From positions 707,119-771,118 of the forward strand of contig CAWBNK010000034.1 of NCBI GenBank assembly GCA_963790065.1: a stretch of DNA of 64,000 nucleotides. Direction: 5' to 3'. This document shows, in pieces, positions 16,692 to 26,050 of this stretch. Under the pieces are notes generated by a model, which searched no databases, had not been told where the DNA came from, and was given only the letters and a program-made list of their open reading frames with translations. Numbering within the stretch: the first letter of the stretch is position 1; every line of letters starts with the position of its first letter. A program made the translations under genes and the position numbers. The DNA is from Palsa-504 sp963790065. GTDB lineage: Bacteria > Actinomycetota > Actinomycetes > Streptosporangiales > Streptosporangiaceae.

Positions 16692-19436
16692 GTGGCGACG
16701 CAAGCACCTCAGGATCCAGGTCAAGACCGGTTGCTGCTGCTCGACGGGCACTCGCTGGCTTACCGGGCCTTCTTCGCCCTGCCGGTCGAGAACTTCTCCA
16801 CCACCACCGGGCAGCCCACCAACGCGGTGTACGGGTTCACCGCGATGCTCATCAACGTGCTGCGGGACGAGAAACCGACGCACGTCGCGGTGGCCTTCGA
16901 CCGGGGCGAGCCGACCTTCAGGCACGAGCAGTGGGTCGAGTACAAGGCCAACCGGCGGGAGACACCCGAGGACTTCCGCAGCCAGCTCAGCCTGATCTTC
17001 GAGGTACTGGACGCGCTCGGCATCAGGCGGCTGTCCGCGCCCGGCTACGAAGCCGACGACCTCATCGCCACCCTGGCCACCGAGGCCGCGGCCGAGGGCA
17101 TGGACGTCCTGATCGTCACCGGCGACCGGGACGTGCTGCAGCTGGTCTCCGACCGGGTGACCGCGCTGATGACCCGCCGCGGCATCACCGACATGACCCG
17201 CTTCACCCCGGCGGCGGTGCAGGAGAAGTACGGCCTGTCCCCGTCCCAGTACCCAGACTTCGCCGCCGTCCGCGGTGACCCGAGCGACAACCTGCCCGGC
17301 ATCCCGGGCGTGGGGGAGAAGACCGCCACCAAGTGGATCGCCGAGTTCGGCTCGCTGGCCAACCTGGTGGACCGGGTGGACGAGGTCAAGGGCAAGGCGG
17401 GTGACGCGCTGCGCGAGCACCTGGCCAGCGTGCTGCGGAACCGCCAGCTCACCTCGCTGGTCACCGACCTGCCCGCCGAGACGGTCGGCGCCGTGCCCGG
17501 CGACCTGCTGCCGACCGCGTGGGACCGGGAGAAGATACATCAGCTGTTCGACACCCTCCAGTTCCGCGTGCTCCGCGATCGCCTCTACCAGACGCTGCCG
17601 CACGGCCTCATTAGCACGGTCGGTTCCGCCGACCAGGTCCTCCCGGCCGAGGGCGCCCCGCCGCAGATGGCTCTCGACGTGGTGGCTGACCTGCTCGGAC
17701 CCGATCAGGTCGCCGCCTGGCTGGCCGCCCATTCTTCGGCCGAACGATCCGGCCTGGCCGTAGCAGGAACCTGGGGGCGCGGCACGGGGAACCTGACGGC
17801 CCTGGCGATCGCCGCCCCGGACGGTCACGGCGCGCACATCGACCCGGCGGCGCTCACCGAGGACGATGACCGGGCCCTGGCGGCCTGGCTGGCCGACCCG
17901 GCACACCCCAAGGTGCTGCACGACGCCAAGGGACCCATGCACGCGTTCGCCGCCCGCGGATTCACCCTCGGGGGCCTGCAGTGCGACACCGCGGTGGCCG
18001 CCTACCTCGCGCTGCCGGGGCAGCGCACCTTCGACCTGGCCGACCTGACGCTGCGCTATACGGGGCAGGAACTGCGCGAGGACTCCGAGGACGGCCAGCT
18101 CACCCTGGACGGGTCGGCCGAGCGCGACGCCGCGACCGGGCTCGTGCTGCGGGCCCAGGCCACCTTGCGGCTGGCCGCCGCGCTCGACGCCGACCTGGAA
18201 CGCCGCGAGGCCATGGCACTGCTGCGTGAGCTCGAGCTGCCGCTGGTCTCGGTGCTGGCCCAGATGGAGCACACCGGCATCGCCGCCGACGTCGACCACT
18301 TCGCGGGCATGTCCGCCACGCTGCACGGCGAGGTCAAGGCGGCCGAGCAGGCCGCGTTCGCCGTGGTCGGGCACGAGTTCAACCTCGGCTCGCCCAAGCA
18401 GCTGCAGGAGATCCTGTTCACCGAGCTCAGCCTGCCCAAGACCAAGCGGATCAAGACCGGGTACACCACCGACTCCGAGGCGCTGACCAGCCTGCTGGCC
18501 CAGACCGGCCATCCGCTGCTCGAGCACCTGCTGCGGCACCGTGACGTGTCCAAGCTGATGACGATCGTGGACTCGCTGATCCCCATGGCCGGCGAGGACG
18601 GCCGGATCCACACCACGTACAACCAGACCATCGCGGCCACCGGCCGGCTGTCCTCCACCGACCCGAACCTGCAGAACATCCCCATCCGCAGCGAGCTCGG
18701 CCGCCAGATCAGGCGGGGCTTCATCGTCGGCGCGGGCTACGAATGCCTGCTCACCGCGGATTACAGCCAGATCGAGCTGCGCATTATGGCCCACCTGTCC
18801 GGCGACGAGGCCCTGATCGCGGCGTTCGAGTCCGGGCACGACTTCCACGCCGCCACCGCCTCCCGGGTGTTCGGGCTGCCGCCCGAGCAGGTCGGCCCCG
18901 AGCTGCGGGCCAAAATCAAGGCGATGAACTACGGCCTGGCCTACGGGCTGTCCGCCTTCGGGCTGTCGGCGCAGCTGCGCATCTCCACCGAGGAGGCGCG
19001 GGCGCTGATGGAGGAGTACTTCAAGGAGTTCGGCGGCGTGCGGGACTACCTGCACGAGGTGGTCTCCCGGGCCCGGATGGACGGCTACACCGCCACCATG
19101 ATGGGCCGGCGGCGCTACCTGCCCGACCTGACCTCGGACAACCGGCAGCGCCGGGAGATGGCCGAGCGGATGGCGCTGAACGCGCCGATCCAGGGCTCCG
19201 CCGCCGATGTGATAAAGGTCGCCATGCTCGCCGTGGACAGCTCGCTGGCCGGCGCGGGCCTCCGTTCCCGGATGCTCCTACAGGTCCACGACGAGCTGCT
19301 CATCGAGGTCGCCCCCGGCGAGTACGACACCACCCGGGACTTGGTCTGCGCCGCCATGGAGGGCGCCGCCTCCCTCCGTGTCCCCCTCGGCGTCTCAGTA
19401 GGCACCGGCCTCAACTGGGACCAAGCCGCCCACTAG
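16692..19436 (+). CDS. polA: DNA polymerase I
   Basis: This 914-residue protein starts at a GTG. An N-terminal 5'-3' nuclease domain is marked by LLDGHSLAYRAFFAL, YEADDLIATLA and RGDPSDNLPGIPGVGEKTA. The middle domain corresponds to the 3'-5' exonuclease fold but lacks the usual catalytic acidic set, as in many actinobacterial enzymes. The polymerase domain has motif A DYSQIELRIMAHLSGD, motif B KAMNYGLAYGLS and motif C LQVHDELLIE. It serves repair and Okazaki-fragment processing. The length is normal. Confidence 0.97.
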   Translation: MATQAPQDPGQDRLLLLDGHSLAYRAFFALPVENFSTTTGQPTNAVYGFTAMLINVLRDEKPTHVAVAFDRGEPTFRHEQWVEYKANRRETPEDFRSQLSLIFEVLDALGIRRLSAPGYEADDLIATLATEAAAEGMDVLIVTGDRDVLQLVSDRVTALMTRRGITDMTRFTPAAVQEKYGLSPSQYPDFAAVRGDPSDNLPGIPGVGEKTATKWIAEFGSLANLVDRVDEVKGKAGDALREHLASVLRNRQLTSLVTDLPAETVGAVPGDLLPTAWDREKIHQLFDTLQFRVLRDRLYQTLPHGLISTVGSADQVLPAEGAPPQMALDVVADLLGPDQVAAWLAAHSSAERSGLAVAGTWGRGTGNLTALAIAAPDGHGAHIDPAALTEDDDRALAAWLADPAHPKVLHDAKGPMHAFAARGFTLGGLQCDTAVAAYLALPGQRTFDLADLTLRYTGQELREDSEDGQLTLDGSAERDAATGLVLRAQATLRLAAALDADLERREAMALLRELELPLVSVLAQMEHTGIAADVDHFAGMSATLHGEVKAAEQAAFAVVGHEFNLGSPKQLQEILFTELSLPKTKRIKTGYTTDSEALTSLLAQTGHPLLEHLLRHRDVSKLMTIVDSLIPMAGEDGRIHTTYNQTIAATGRLSSTDPNLQNIPIRSELGRQIRRGFIVGAGYECLLTADYSQIELRIMAHLSGDEALIAAFESGHDFHAATASRVFGLPPEQVGPELRAKIKAMNYGLAYGLSAFGLSAQLRISTEEARALMEEYFKEFGGVRDYLHEVVSRARMDGYTATMMGRRRYLPDLTSDNRQRREMAERMALNAPIQGSAADVIKVAMLAVDSSLAGAGLRSRMLLQVHDELLIEVAPGEYDTTRDLVCAAMEGAASLRVPLGVSVGTGLNWDQAAH

Positions 19437-19872
19437 CTGACCCCAGGGTTACGGCGAGCGGCCCACCCTACGGCCCGTAACGCGGAGCGAAAGCTCCGCG
19501 ATCGTGCGGCCCGCGAGGGGCCACAGGCCCTCCGGCCGCGATACTACGGCGAGGGCGCGAAGCGCCCCGGGGGGCTCCGGGGGGTCGCCCCCCCGGGCCG
19601 ACACTCCCCCCGGGCCAACACTGAGGCCGTATTGTGGCCGGGTTAAATTGACCCCTGGACCCAAGCTCTCATATCCTGAACGCTGCGCCGTGTCCTCGTG
19701 CGTTCCGTCGTGGTCACTGACATTTCGTCAGCTGACCGCACGGGCGGCCGCCGGGCGTGCCGTGGTCGGCCCGTGCTGGTTCCGGTAAGTCCTCCTGGTC
19801 ATCCTGGGATGCACTAGGTTGTGGCGTGTCCAAAAAACCCTTTCCCTGTCCGCATCCGGAGCCAACCCACAC
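19437..19872. other. Intergenic region between polA and rpsA
   Basis: No supported gene lies in these 436 bases. A hairpin CGCGGAGC-GAAA-GCTCCGCG at 19481-19500 has an 8-bp stem and a GAAA tetraloop and may end polA transcripts. Further on are several runs of C and G forming GGGGG/CCCCC pairs (about 19565-19615). The rpsA leader occupies the last 150 bases, but I could not assign its promoter with confidence. Confidence 0.5.
19481..19500 (+). terminator. GNRA-loop hairpin downstream of polA
   Basis: A perfect 8-bp stem CGCGGAGC/GCTCCGCG closes a GAAA tetraloop 45 nt after the polA stop. There is no T-run, which is common for actinobacterial terminators, so termination is plausible but unproven. 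Confidence 0.4.
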
Positions 19873-21441
19873 ATGACGAGCAGCACGCAAGCCAACTCGA
19901 CCCCCAAGGTGGCGGTCAACGACATCGGGTCCGAGGAGGCATTCCTCGCCGCGATCGACGAGACCATCAAGTATTTCAACGACGGTGACATCGTTGAAGG
20001 AACAGTCGTAAAAGTCGACCGAGACGAGGTCTTGCTCGATATCGGCTACAAGACAGAAGGCGTGATTCCCTCCCGCGAACTGTCGATCAAGCATGACGTC
20101 GACCCGCATGAGGTCGTCAAGACCGGCGAGCACATCGAGGCCCTTGTCCTGCAGAAGGAGGACAAGGAAGGCCGCCTGATCCTGTCCAAGAAGCGGGCCC
20201 AGTACGAGCGGGCCTGGGGCACGATCGAGAAGATCAAGGAAGAGGACGGCGTGGTCACCGGCACGGTGATCGAGGTCGTCAAGGGCGGCCTGATCCTGGA
20301 CATCGGCCTGCGCGGCTTCCTGCCCGCCTCGCTGGTGGAGATGCGCCGCGTCCGCGACCTGCAGCCTTACGTGGGCCGCGAGATCGAGGCCAAGATCATC
20401 GAGCTGGACAAGAACCGCAACAACGTGGTGCTGTCCCGCCGGGCGTGGCTGGAGCAGACCCAGTCCGAGGTCCGCCACACGTTCCTCAACACGCTGTCCA
20501 AGGGTCAGATCCGCAAGGGCGTGGTGTCCTCGATCGTCAACTTCGGCGCCTTCGTCGACCTCGGCGGTGTGGACGGCCTGGTGCACGTGTCCGAGCTGTC
20601 CTGGAAGCACATCGACCACCCAGGCGAGGTCGTCGAGGTGGGCCAGGAGGTCACCGTCGAGGTCCTCGACGTGGACATGGACCGGGAGCGGGTGTCCCTG
20701 TCGCTGAAGTCCACTCAGGAAGACCCGTGGCAGCAGTTCGCCCGGACTCACCAGATCGGCCAGGTCGTGCCCGGCCGGGTCACCAAGCTGGTGCCGTTCG
20801 GCGCGTTCGTGCGGGTCGAGGAGGGCATCGAGGGTCTGGTGCACATCTCGGAACTGGCCGACCGGCACGTGGAGATTCCCGAGCAGGTCGTCCAGGTCGG
20901 CGACGAGATCTTCGTCAAGATCATCGACATCGACCTGGACCGGCGCCGGATCAGCCTGTCGCTCAAGCAGGCCAACGAGGGCACGATCGGCGAGGCCGTC
21001 GGCGACGACTTCGACCCGACCCTGTACGGCATGCCGGCCTCCTACGACGAGCAGGGCAACTACGAGTACCCGGACGGTTTCGACCCGGAGACCGGCGAGT
21101 GGCTACCGGGCTACGAGAAGCAGCGTGAGGAGTGGGAGCACCAGTACGCCGAGGCGCGCGCCAGGTTCGAGGCGCACCGGCGGCAGGTGGAGGAATCTCG
21201 CAAGGTCGACGAAGAGGAAGCAGCCGTGGCGGGCGGCGAGTCCGATCCGTCGGCTGCGGCCGCGGCGGGCGGCAATGGCGGTGCCCGCGGTCGCAGCGCG
21301 CGCGGCGCCCCCCGTTCGGGCCCGGCCACGCCGGGCGCGGTGACCTCGAGCTCGACCCCGGGCAGCGCGGCCACCGGCACCCTGGCCTCCGATGAGGCCC
21401 TGGCGGCCCTGCGCGAGAAGCTGTCCGGAGGACAGTCCTAA
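19873..21441 (+). CDS. rpsA: 30S ribosomal protein S1
   Basis: I start at MTSSTQANS (19873) rather than an in-frame ATG at 19819, because the family starts here; this gives 522 residues. Four S1 RNA-binding domains follow in order, beginning at GDIVEGTVVKVDRDE, GVVTGTVIEVVKGG, GQIRKGVVSSIVNFGAFVDLGG and GQVVPGRVTKLVPFGAFVRV, with GLVHVSELS and GLVHISELA in the last two. The acidic, Gly/Ala/Ser-rich tail is typical of actinobacterial S1. It binds mRNA on the small ribosomal subunit. Confidence 0.97.
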   Translation: MTSSTQANSTPKVAVNDIGSEEAFLAAIDETIKYFNDGDIVEGTVVKVDRDEVLLDIGYKTEGVIPSRELSIKHDVDPHEVVKTGEHIEALVLQKEDKEGRLILSKKRAQYERAWGTIEKIKEEDGVVTGTVIEVVKGGLILDIGLRGFLPASLVEMRRVRDLQPYVGREIEAKIIELDKNRNNVVLSRRAWLEQTQSEVRHTFLNTLSKGQIRKGVVSSIVNFGAFVDLGGVDGLVHVSELSWKHIDHPGEVVEVGQEVTVEVLDVDMDRERVSLSLKSTQEDPWQQFARTHQIGQVVPGRVTKLVPFGAFVRVEEGIEGLVHISELADRHVEIPEQVVQVGDEIFVKIIDIDLDRRRISLSLKQANEGTIGEAVGDDFDPTLYGMPASYDEQGNYEYPDGFDPETGEWLPGYEKQREEWEHQYAEARARFEAHRRQVEESRKVDEEEAAVAGGESDPSAAAAAGGNGGARGRSARGAPRSGPATPGAVTSSSTPGSAATGTLASDEALAALREKLSGGQS

Positions 21442-21459
21442 CTCTGGCTGATGCACGAG

Positions 21460-21494
21460 AAGCGGCACCCACGACAGCGTGGGTGCCGCTTTTT
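21460..21494 (+). terminator. Rho-independent terminator of rpsA
   Basis: A perfect 14-bp stem (AAGCGGCACCCACG with CGTGGGTGCCGCTT) closes a 4-nt ACAG loop and runs into a T stretch, starting 18 nt after the rpsA stop. This is the clearest terminator in the window. Confidence 0.93.
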
Positions 21495-21534
21495 GTGTGG
21501 ACTCGTCGTAACCTAAGCGAGACTCAGGCCGAAC

Positions 21535-21558
21535 AACCTTTATGGCCCGGCACACGTC
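21535..21558 (+). promoter_or_regulatory. Candidate ECF-type promoter before the sigma-factor gene
   Basis: AACC at 21535-21538 and CGTC at 21555-21558 are separated by 16 nt, the -35 and -10 signature of many ECF sigma factors, about 47 nt upstream of the sigma gene. Autoregulation is a common arrangement, but such short motifs arise by chance. Confidence 0.35.
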
Positions 21559-21604
21559 TTATTAGCCAGAATCGTCTAACGCACCCCTGGGGGCGGGCCT
21601 GTCG

Positions 21605-22117
21605 ATGATGATTGAGTCGCCGGACCAGCAGCAGGATCTTGACGACTTCACGGCGCTTTACGTCAGGCACTACGAGCAGCTGCTCCGCCTGGCCGTGCTG
21701 CTGGTCGGTGACATGGCCGCGGCCGAGGACGTGGTCCAGGAGGCCTTCATCCGGGTCCATCGCAGGATCGAAGCCCGGCCGGTGCACAATCAGCTGGCCT
21801 ACCTCCGCCAGGCGGTGGTCAACCTGGCCCGGTCCGAGCTGCGCAGGCGCCTGGTCCGGCTGCGGCATGCGCCCCGCCCGATGCCCGATGCCGCCAGCGC
21901 CGAGGAAGGGGCCTGCGCGGCCATCTCCCGGCAGGAGGTCATCCATGCGCTGCGCCGCATCCCGGCCAGGCAGCGCGAGGCGGTGGTACTGCGGTACTGG
22001 GCCGACCTGCCCGAGGCCGAGATTGCCGAGCTGATGGGGGTCAGCGTCGGGGCCATCAAGGGATATATCTCCCGGGCCATGGCCAGGCTCGGGCCACTGC
22101 TCGAGGGGGTTTCATGA
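21605..22117 (+). CDS. ECF sigma-70 factor, SigE-like subfamily
   Basis: This 170-residue protein has region 2 (FTALYVRHYEQLLRLAVLLV, then AAAEDVVQEAFIRVHRR) and region 4 (ALRRIPARQREAVVLRYWAD, then LPEAEIAELMGVSVGAIKGYISRA). This is the compact two-domain ECF layout resembling the SigE family. The next gene overlaps by 4 nt and encodes a membrane protein that is probably the anti-sigma factor. The sigma factor directs RNA polymerase to a small regulon in response to a signal that cannot be read here. Confidence 0.9.
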   Translation: MMIESPDQQQDLDDFTALYVRHYEQLLRLAVLLVGDMAAAEDVVQEAFIRVHRRIEARPVHNQLAYLRQAVVNLARSELRRRLVRLRHAPRPMPDAASAEEGACAAISRQEVIHALRRIPARQREAVVLRYWADLPEAEIAELMGVSVGAIKGYISRAMARLGPLLEGVS

Positions 22118-22596
22118 ATGCGCCGCCGCCGGTGAGCCCGGAGCGCCTGGCCCGGCTGCTCGACGAGGCCGTCAGCCAGGTCACCGCGCCACCCGGCACC
22201 TTCGACCGTATCCGCCACGGCATCCGCCGCCGCCGCTGGCGGCGCCGGATCGGCGCGGCCCTGTTCTCCGCGGCCCTGCTGGCCGGCGGCAGCGTGACCG
22301 TCCTGACCGTAACGCCCGGCGGGGTCCTGGCCGGGCCGCAGGCCATTGCCCCGCCGTCGGTCTCAGCCGCCACTGGGTCGCCGAACTCGGCGCCCACGTC
22401 CGTTACCGGGGGGGCAGCGGGGTATGCGGCTGCGGCCAGCGGGATGACGCCCGCCAAGGCGGAACGGTCTGGGTCGATGCCGACCGTCCGCCAGGCGGGA
22501 CTGGCCCTGGCGGCGCCCGATGGCGACGAGCCTGCCGTCACCTCAGCCAAGATCATCGTGGACCTGCGGAGGCCGGCGGGCCCGGTCGGCTACTGA
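22114..22596 (+). CDS. Putative anti-sigma factor, single-pass membrane protein
   Basis: This 160-residue protein has a cytoplasmic N-terminus of about 45 residues ending in a strongly basic RRRRWRRR stretch. One membrane helix follows (IGAALFSAALLAGGSVTVLTV), then an external Ala/Ser/Pro-rich tail. No HxxxCxxC zinc anti-sigma motif is present. Its ATG overlaps the sigma-factor stop, so a partner role is likely from coupling and topology, not from a recognised domain. Confidence 0.65.
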   Translation: MNAPPPVSPERLARLLDEAVSQVTAPPGTFDRIRHGIRRRRWRRRIGAALFSAALLAGGSVTVLTVTPGGVLAGPQAIAPPSVSAATGSPNSAPTSVTGGAAGYAAAASGMTPAKAERSGSMPTVRQAGLALAAPDGDEPAVTSAKIIVDLRRPAGPVGY

Positions 22597-22623
22597 CCGC
22601 CAGGACCCGTCCCCGGAAGCGTC

Positions 22624-23082
22624 CTACGCCCCGTAGCGCAGCAGCAGCTCGGCCACGCACACCGGCTTGGCGCCGCCCTCGCGCTCGAACGTGACGCCGT
22701 ACGTCGCCTGCTTGCCGCCGGCCACGTCGTCCACCGCGACGCACGTGACCAAGGCCCGGACCCGGCTGCCTACCGGCAGCGGCGCCGGGAAGCGCACCTT
22801 GTTCAGCCCGTAGTTGATCGTGACCGACGCGCCGGCCACGTCGACGACCTCGTTCACCAGCAGCGGCGCCAGGGAGAGGGTCAGGAGGCCGTGCGCGACC
22901 GTGCCGCCGAACGGGCCCGATGCGGCCCGCTCCGGGTCGAGGTGGATCCACTGGTGGTCGCCGGTGGCGTCGGCGAACAGGCCGACCTGCTCCTGCGTGA
23001 CCTCATGCCAGGAGCTGGCGCCCAGCTGCTCGCCGACGTGATTGCCTAGGTCGTCAAGTTTCAGGGTCAGTTGTGCCATCAT
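22624..23082 (-). CDS. MaoC-like (R)-specific enoyl-CoA hydratase/dehydratase
   Basis: This 152-residue hot-dog protein carries the hydratase-2 signature: FADATGDHQWIHLDPERA, containing the catalytic Asp and His, then GPFGGTVAHGLLTLSL. The two adjacent ATG codons at 23082 and 23079 are both possible starts. It is divergent from the IclR gene, with a 130-bp shared upstream region. Substrate is unknown; the family hydrates enoyl-CoA thioesters. Confidence 0.9.
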   Translation of the reverse strand: MMAQLTLKLDDLGNHVGEQLGASSWHEVTQEQVGLFADATGDHQWIHLDPERAASGPFGGTVAHGLLTLSLAPLLVNEVVDVAGASVTINYGLNKVRFPAPLPVGSRVRALVTCVAVDDVAGGKQATYGVTFEREGGAKPVCVAELLLRYGA

Positions 23083-23212
23083 CCCGCCTCGGCGTGTGCG
23101 TAGTTCACGATGAGGCGATCATGGCACCGAACCTGGCCGCCGGCCAGGGGTGCTGTCCTACTGAGCGAACACCGGATGGACCTTTCGCGCCGCGGCGTGT
23201 CAGCATACGGCC

Positions 23213-24010
23213 ATGCGTTCCGCGCAACGAGACGGCCCGTCCCGTTCGGTGCTGGAGCGGGCCTTCCGGATCCTCAGCTCCTACGGCCCGGCCGACCGGA
23301 CCCTGACCCTGGCCGAGATGACCCGGCGTACAGGCATCCCGAAGGCCACGGTGCACCGGCTGACCCGTGAGCTGCTCGAGCTGGGCATGCTGGAAGGCCA
23401 GCACGGCGTCTACCGGCTCGGCATGCGGACCTTCGAGCTCGGCCAGCTGGTGCCCCGGCAGCGGGATCTGCGCGAGGCGGCGCTGCCGTTCATGCAGGAC
23501 CTGTTCGAGGCCACCCATGAGACCGTCCACCTGGCCGTGCTCGACGGCATCGAGGTGCTGTACATCGACAAGATCTCCGGGCACCGCCGCGTGGCGGCCG
23601 GTTCCCGGGTCGGCGGCAGGCTGCCCGCTCACTGCACCGCCGTCGGCAAGGCGATCCTCGCGCTGTCGCCGCCCAGCGCCGTGGAGACGGTACTGGCCGC
23701 CGGGCTGGTGCCGCGGACCGCGTTCTCCATCACCGCAGGCAGTGTCCTGCGCAAGCAGCTGGCCCGGGCGGCCAGGGAAGGCGTCGCCTTCGAACGGGAG
23801 GAATCCGGTCTCGGGGTGACCTGCGTGGCGTCCCCGGTCGAGGGGTTCGGACGCCAGGTCGTGGCGGCGCTCTCCGTCGCCGGGCCGGTCAGCAGGCTCC
23901 AGCCGGAACGTTTCGCGCCCACGGTCCGCCTGGCCGCGCTGGCGCTCAGCCGCAGGCTCGGCGCCCGGGCGCCGAGCCTGGCCAGCCTGAATCCCGCGGC
24001 CCCGTCCTGA
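23213..24010 (+). CDS. IclR-family transcriptional regulator
   Basis: This 265-residue protein has an N-terminal winged helix (SVLERAFRILSSYG, LTLAEMTRRTGIPKATVHRLTRELLELGML) and a C-terminal effector-binding domain with HCTAVGKAILA and EESGLGVTCVASPV. Such regulators usually control neighbouring aromatic or fatty-acid catabolism. It stands directly before two meta-cleavage-type genes and divergent from maoC, so those are the natural targets. Confidence 0.93.
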   Translation: MRSAQRDGPSRSVLERAFRILSSYGPADRTLTLAEMTRRTGIPKATVHRLTRELLELGMLEGQHGVYRLGMRTFELGQLVPRQRDLREAALPFMQDLFEATHETVHLAVLDGIEVLYIDKISGHRRVAAGSRVGGRLPAHCTAVGKAILALSPPSAVETVLAAGLVPRTAFSITAGSVLRKQLARAAREGVAFEREESGLGVTCVASPVEGFGRQVVAALSVAGPVSRLQPERFAPTVRLAALALSRRLGARAPSLASLNPAAPS

Positions 24011-24093
24011 ACCGCACGGTCTTAAGCCGCGCCGTTCCGCGCAGTGGAACCCGCCCTTGCCATCCCGTCTGACCGGCCCCGAGAATCAGGGGC

Positions 24094-24939
24094 ATGGCCG
24101 ATGGCATCGTGGCGGTGGCTGACCGCCTCTGGCAGGCAGAGATCGATCGCGCGCCGATCAGTCCGATCACGGATGACCACCCCGAGCTGGGCCTGGCAGA
24201 CGCCTACGCGATCCAGACCCACAACATCGAGCGGCGGGTCGGTGATGGCCGGGTCATCCGCGGGCGCAAGGTCGGGCTGACCTCGCGGCCCATGCAGGAA
24301 CTGCTCGGCGTCTCCGAGCCCGACTTCGGGGTGCTGCTCGACGACATGTTCGTCGAGGACGGCGACGAGGTGCCGCTCGAGACCATGCTGCAGCCGCGCG
24401 TCGAGGCCGAGATGGCCTTCGTGATCGGCCGCGAGCTGGCCGGTCCCGGCGTCACCACCAGCAACGCGCTGACCGCTATCGCGGGGGTGCTGCCCGCCAT
24501 CGAGATCGTCGACAGCCGCATCGCCGACTGGAAGATCAAGCTGATCGACACCGTGGCCGACAACGCGTCCTCGGGCAAGCTCGTGGTCGGCGGTCAGCTG
24601 ACCCCGCTCACCGGCATCGACCTGCGCCTGGTCGGGGTGCTGGTGACCCGCAACGGCGCGGTCATCGACACCGGCGCGGGCGCCGCCGCGCTGGGCAACC
24701 CGGCCCGCTGCGTGGCCTGGCTGGCCAACAAGCTGGCCACCTTCGGCGACGGCCTGCACCCCGGGGACATCGTGCTGCCCGGCGCGGTGCACCGGATGGT
24801 GCCGGTCCGGCCCGGCGACGCCTTCCGGGCCGAATTCGCCCACCTCGGCGCGGTCACCGCCCGGTTCAGCAACGGCGCCAGCAACGGGTTCAGCAACGGC
24901 GCCAGCAACGGGTTCAGCAACGGGGGAGGACGGTCCTGA
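24094..24939 (+). CDS. 2-keto-4-pentenoate hydratase family protein
   Basis: This 281-residue protein of the fumarylacetoacetase-like hydratase/decarboxylase fold has GRKVGLTSRPMQELLGVSEP, PRVEAEMAFVIGREL (metal-binding acidic residues) and IEIVDSRIADWKIKL. It would hydrate 2-hydroxypenta-2,4-dienoate in meta-cleavage or steroid-ring degradation. The C-terminus carries an extra repeated tail, SNGASNGF twice then SNGGG, encoded by imperfect tandem repeats and outside the conserved fold. Its stop overlaps the next start by 1 nt. Confidence 0.88.
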   Translation: MADGIVAVADRLWQAEIDRAPISPITDDHPELGLADAYAIQTHNIERRVGDGRVIRGRKVGLTSRPMQELLGVSEPDFGVLLDDMFVEDGDEVPLETMLQPRVEAEMAFVIGRELAGPGVTTSNALTAIAGVLPAIEIVDSRIADWKIKLIDTVADNASSGKLVVGGQLTPLTGIDLRLVGVLVTRNGAVIDTGAGAAALGNPARCVAWLANKLATFGDGLHPGDIVLPGAVHRMVPVRPGDAFRAEFAHLGAVTARFSNGASNGFSNGASNGFSNGGGRS

Positions 24940-25709
24940 TGGACGCACGATCGATCGCGGACGCCCTGATCGTCGCCGAGCGGGAGCGCAAGGCGATCAG
25001 CCCGTTCACCGACGCCGCTCCGGGCCTCGACGCCGAGACCGCCTACCGGGCCCAGCGCATGCTCGTCCAGCACCGGCTGGACGCCGGCGAGCGGATCATC
25101 GGGGCCAAGCTCGGCCTGACCAGCCGGGCCAAGCAGGAAGCGATGGGCGTCCACGAGCCGCTCTACGGCTGGCTGACCTCGGGCATGGTGCTGCCGTACG
25201 GCGAGCCGCTGCCGCTGGCCGAGTTCATCCACCCGCGGGTCGAGCCCGAGATCGCCTTCCTGATCGGCCGGGAACTCGAGCCTCCGGTCACCATCACCGG
25301 CGTCCTGGACGCCACCGAGGCGGTCTTCGCGGCGGTGGAAGTCCTTGATTCCCGGTACGAGGATTTCCGTTTCCGGCTGCCCGATGTCATCGCGGATAAC
25401 GCCAGCGGCAGCCGCATCGTGCTCGGCCCGCGGGCCCGCCCGATCGGGGACCTGTGTGATCTGCGCCTGCTTGGCTGCGTGCTGCGGGCCCGCGGCGAGG
25501 TGGTGGCCACCGCCGCTGGCGGCGCGGTGCTCGGCCATCCGGCCGCCGCCGTGGCCTGGCTGGTGAACAAGCTGACCGCCGAGGACTGGCCGCTCAAGGC
25601 GGGTTCCCTGGTCCTGTCCGGCGGCCTGACCGCCCCGGTTCCGATGGGCCCGGGCTCGGCCGTCACCGCCGAGTTCGACGGCCTCGGCACCATCGAGGTC
25701 TACGCCTGA
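24939..25709 (+). CDS. 4-oxalocrotonate decarboxylase-like protein
   Basis: This 256-residue paralogue of the preceding hydratase has GAKLGLTSRAKQEAMGVHEP, FIHPRVEPEIAFLIGREL and VEVLDSRYEDFRF. Features such as GWLTSGMVLP and PEIAFLIGRELEPP resemble 2-oxo-3-hexenedioate decarboxylases (DmpH type), which form a complex with the hydratase. The overlap with the upstream gene supports such a pair. The aldolase and dehydrogenase of the lower pathway are not in the window. Confidence 0.8.
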   Translation: MDARSIADALIVAERERKAISPFTDAAPGLDAETAYRAQRMLVQHRLDAGERIIGAKLGLTSRAKQEAMGVHEPLYGWLTSGMVLPYGEPLPLAEFIHPRVEPEIAFLIGRELEPPVTITGVLDATEAVFAAVEVLDSRYEDFRFRLPDVIADNASGSRIVLGPRARPIGDLCDLRLLGCVLRARGEVVATAAGGAVLGHPAAAVAWLVNKLTAEDWPLKAGSLVLSGGLTAPVPMGPGSAVTAEFDGLGTIEVYA

Positions 25710-25755
25710 CCCTCCAGGCCCGCCCCCGTCCCCGCGCGCCGCCGCCTGGTGACCG

Positions 25756-26050
25756 GTGGTGAAACCCGGGCCCGGGGTATGCAGGTAACCGGAGTGGCTG
25801 CCGGAAGAGCGCGGGCAACCCATCCGCCCGCGTGGCTGGGCAGGTCCCGCGCCCATCGGCCTGGGGTCGGCGGTGCTCGTGGTGTTCAGGAAGCGAGGCG
25901 GGATCCGGGGGACGCCGCCCGGGCCGGCGCCGGACGCCGGCCTGTCCTCGGCACCGCTGCCACGACCCCCTTGAACCCGCCGGTGCTGCTTAGTCAAGTC
26001 CGGGGTGTGCACTCCGCTGAAGTGGATACCCCGGACCCGGGTTTCACCAC
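25756..26050. repeat. 295-bp segment with about 47-bp inverted ends (MITE-like)
   Basis: The left end (25756-25802) and the reverse complement of the right end (26004-26050) begin with the identical 15 bases GTGGTGAAACCCGGG. After one mismatch CCGGGGTAT follows, and a further match CGGAGTG lies near the inner side. The interior codes for nothing recognisable. The segment fills most of the 384-bp gap before coaE. A miniature inverted-repeat element or a recombination remnant are possible; no target duplication could be established. Confidence 0.55.

Noticed and set aside
16608..19055. 815-codon open frame on the minus strand opposite polA
   Set aside because: polA is complete with all motifs on the plus strand; the antisense frame has no family features and is a GC-codon shadow.
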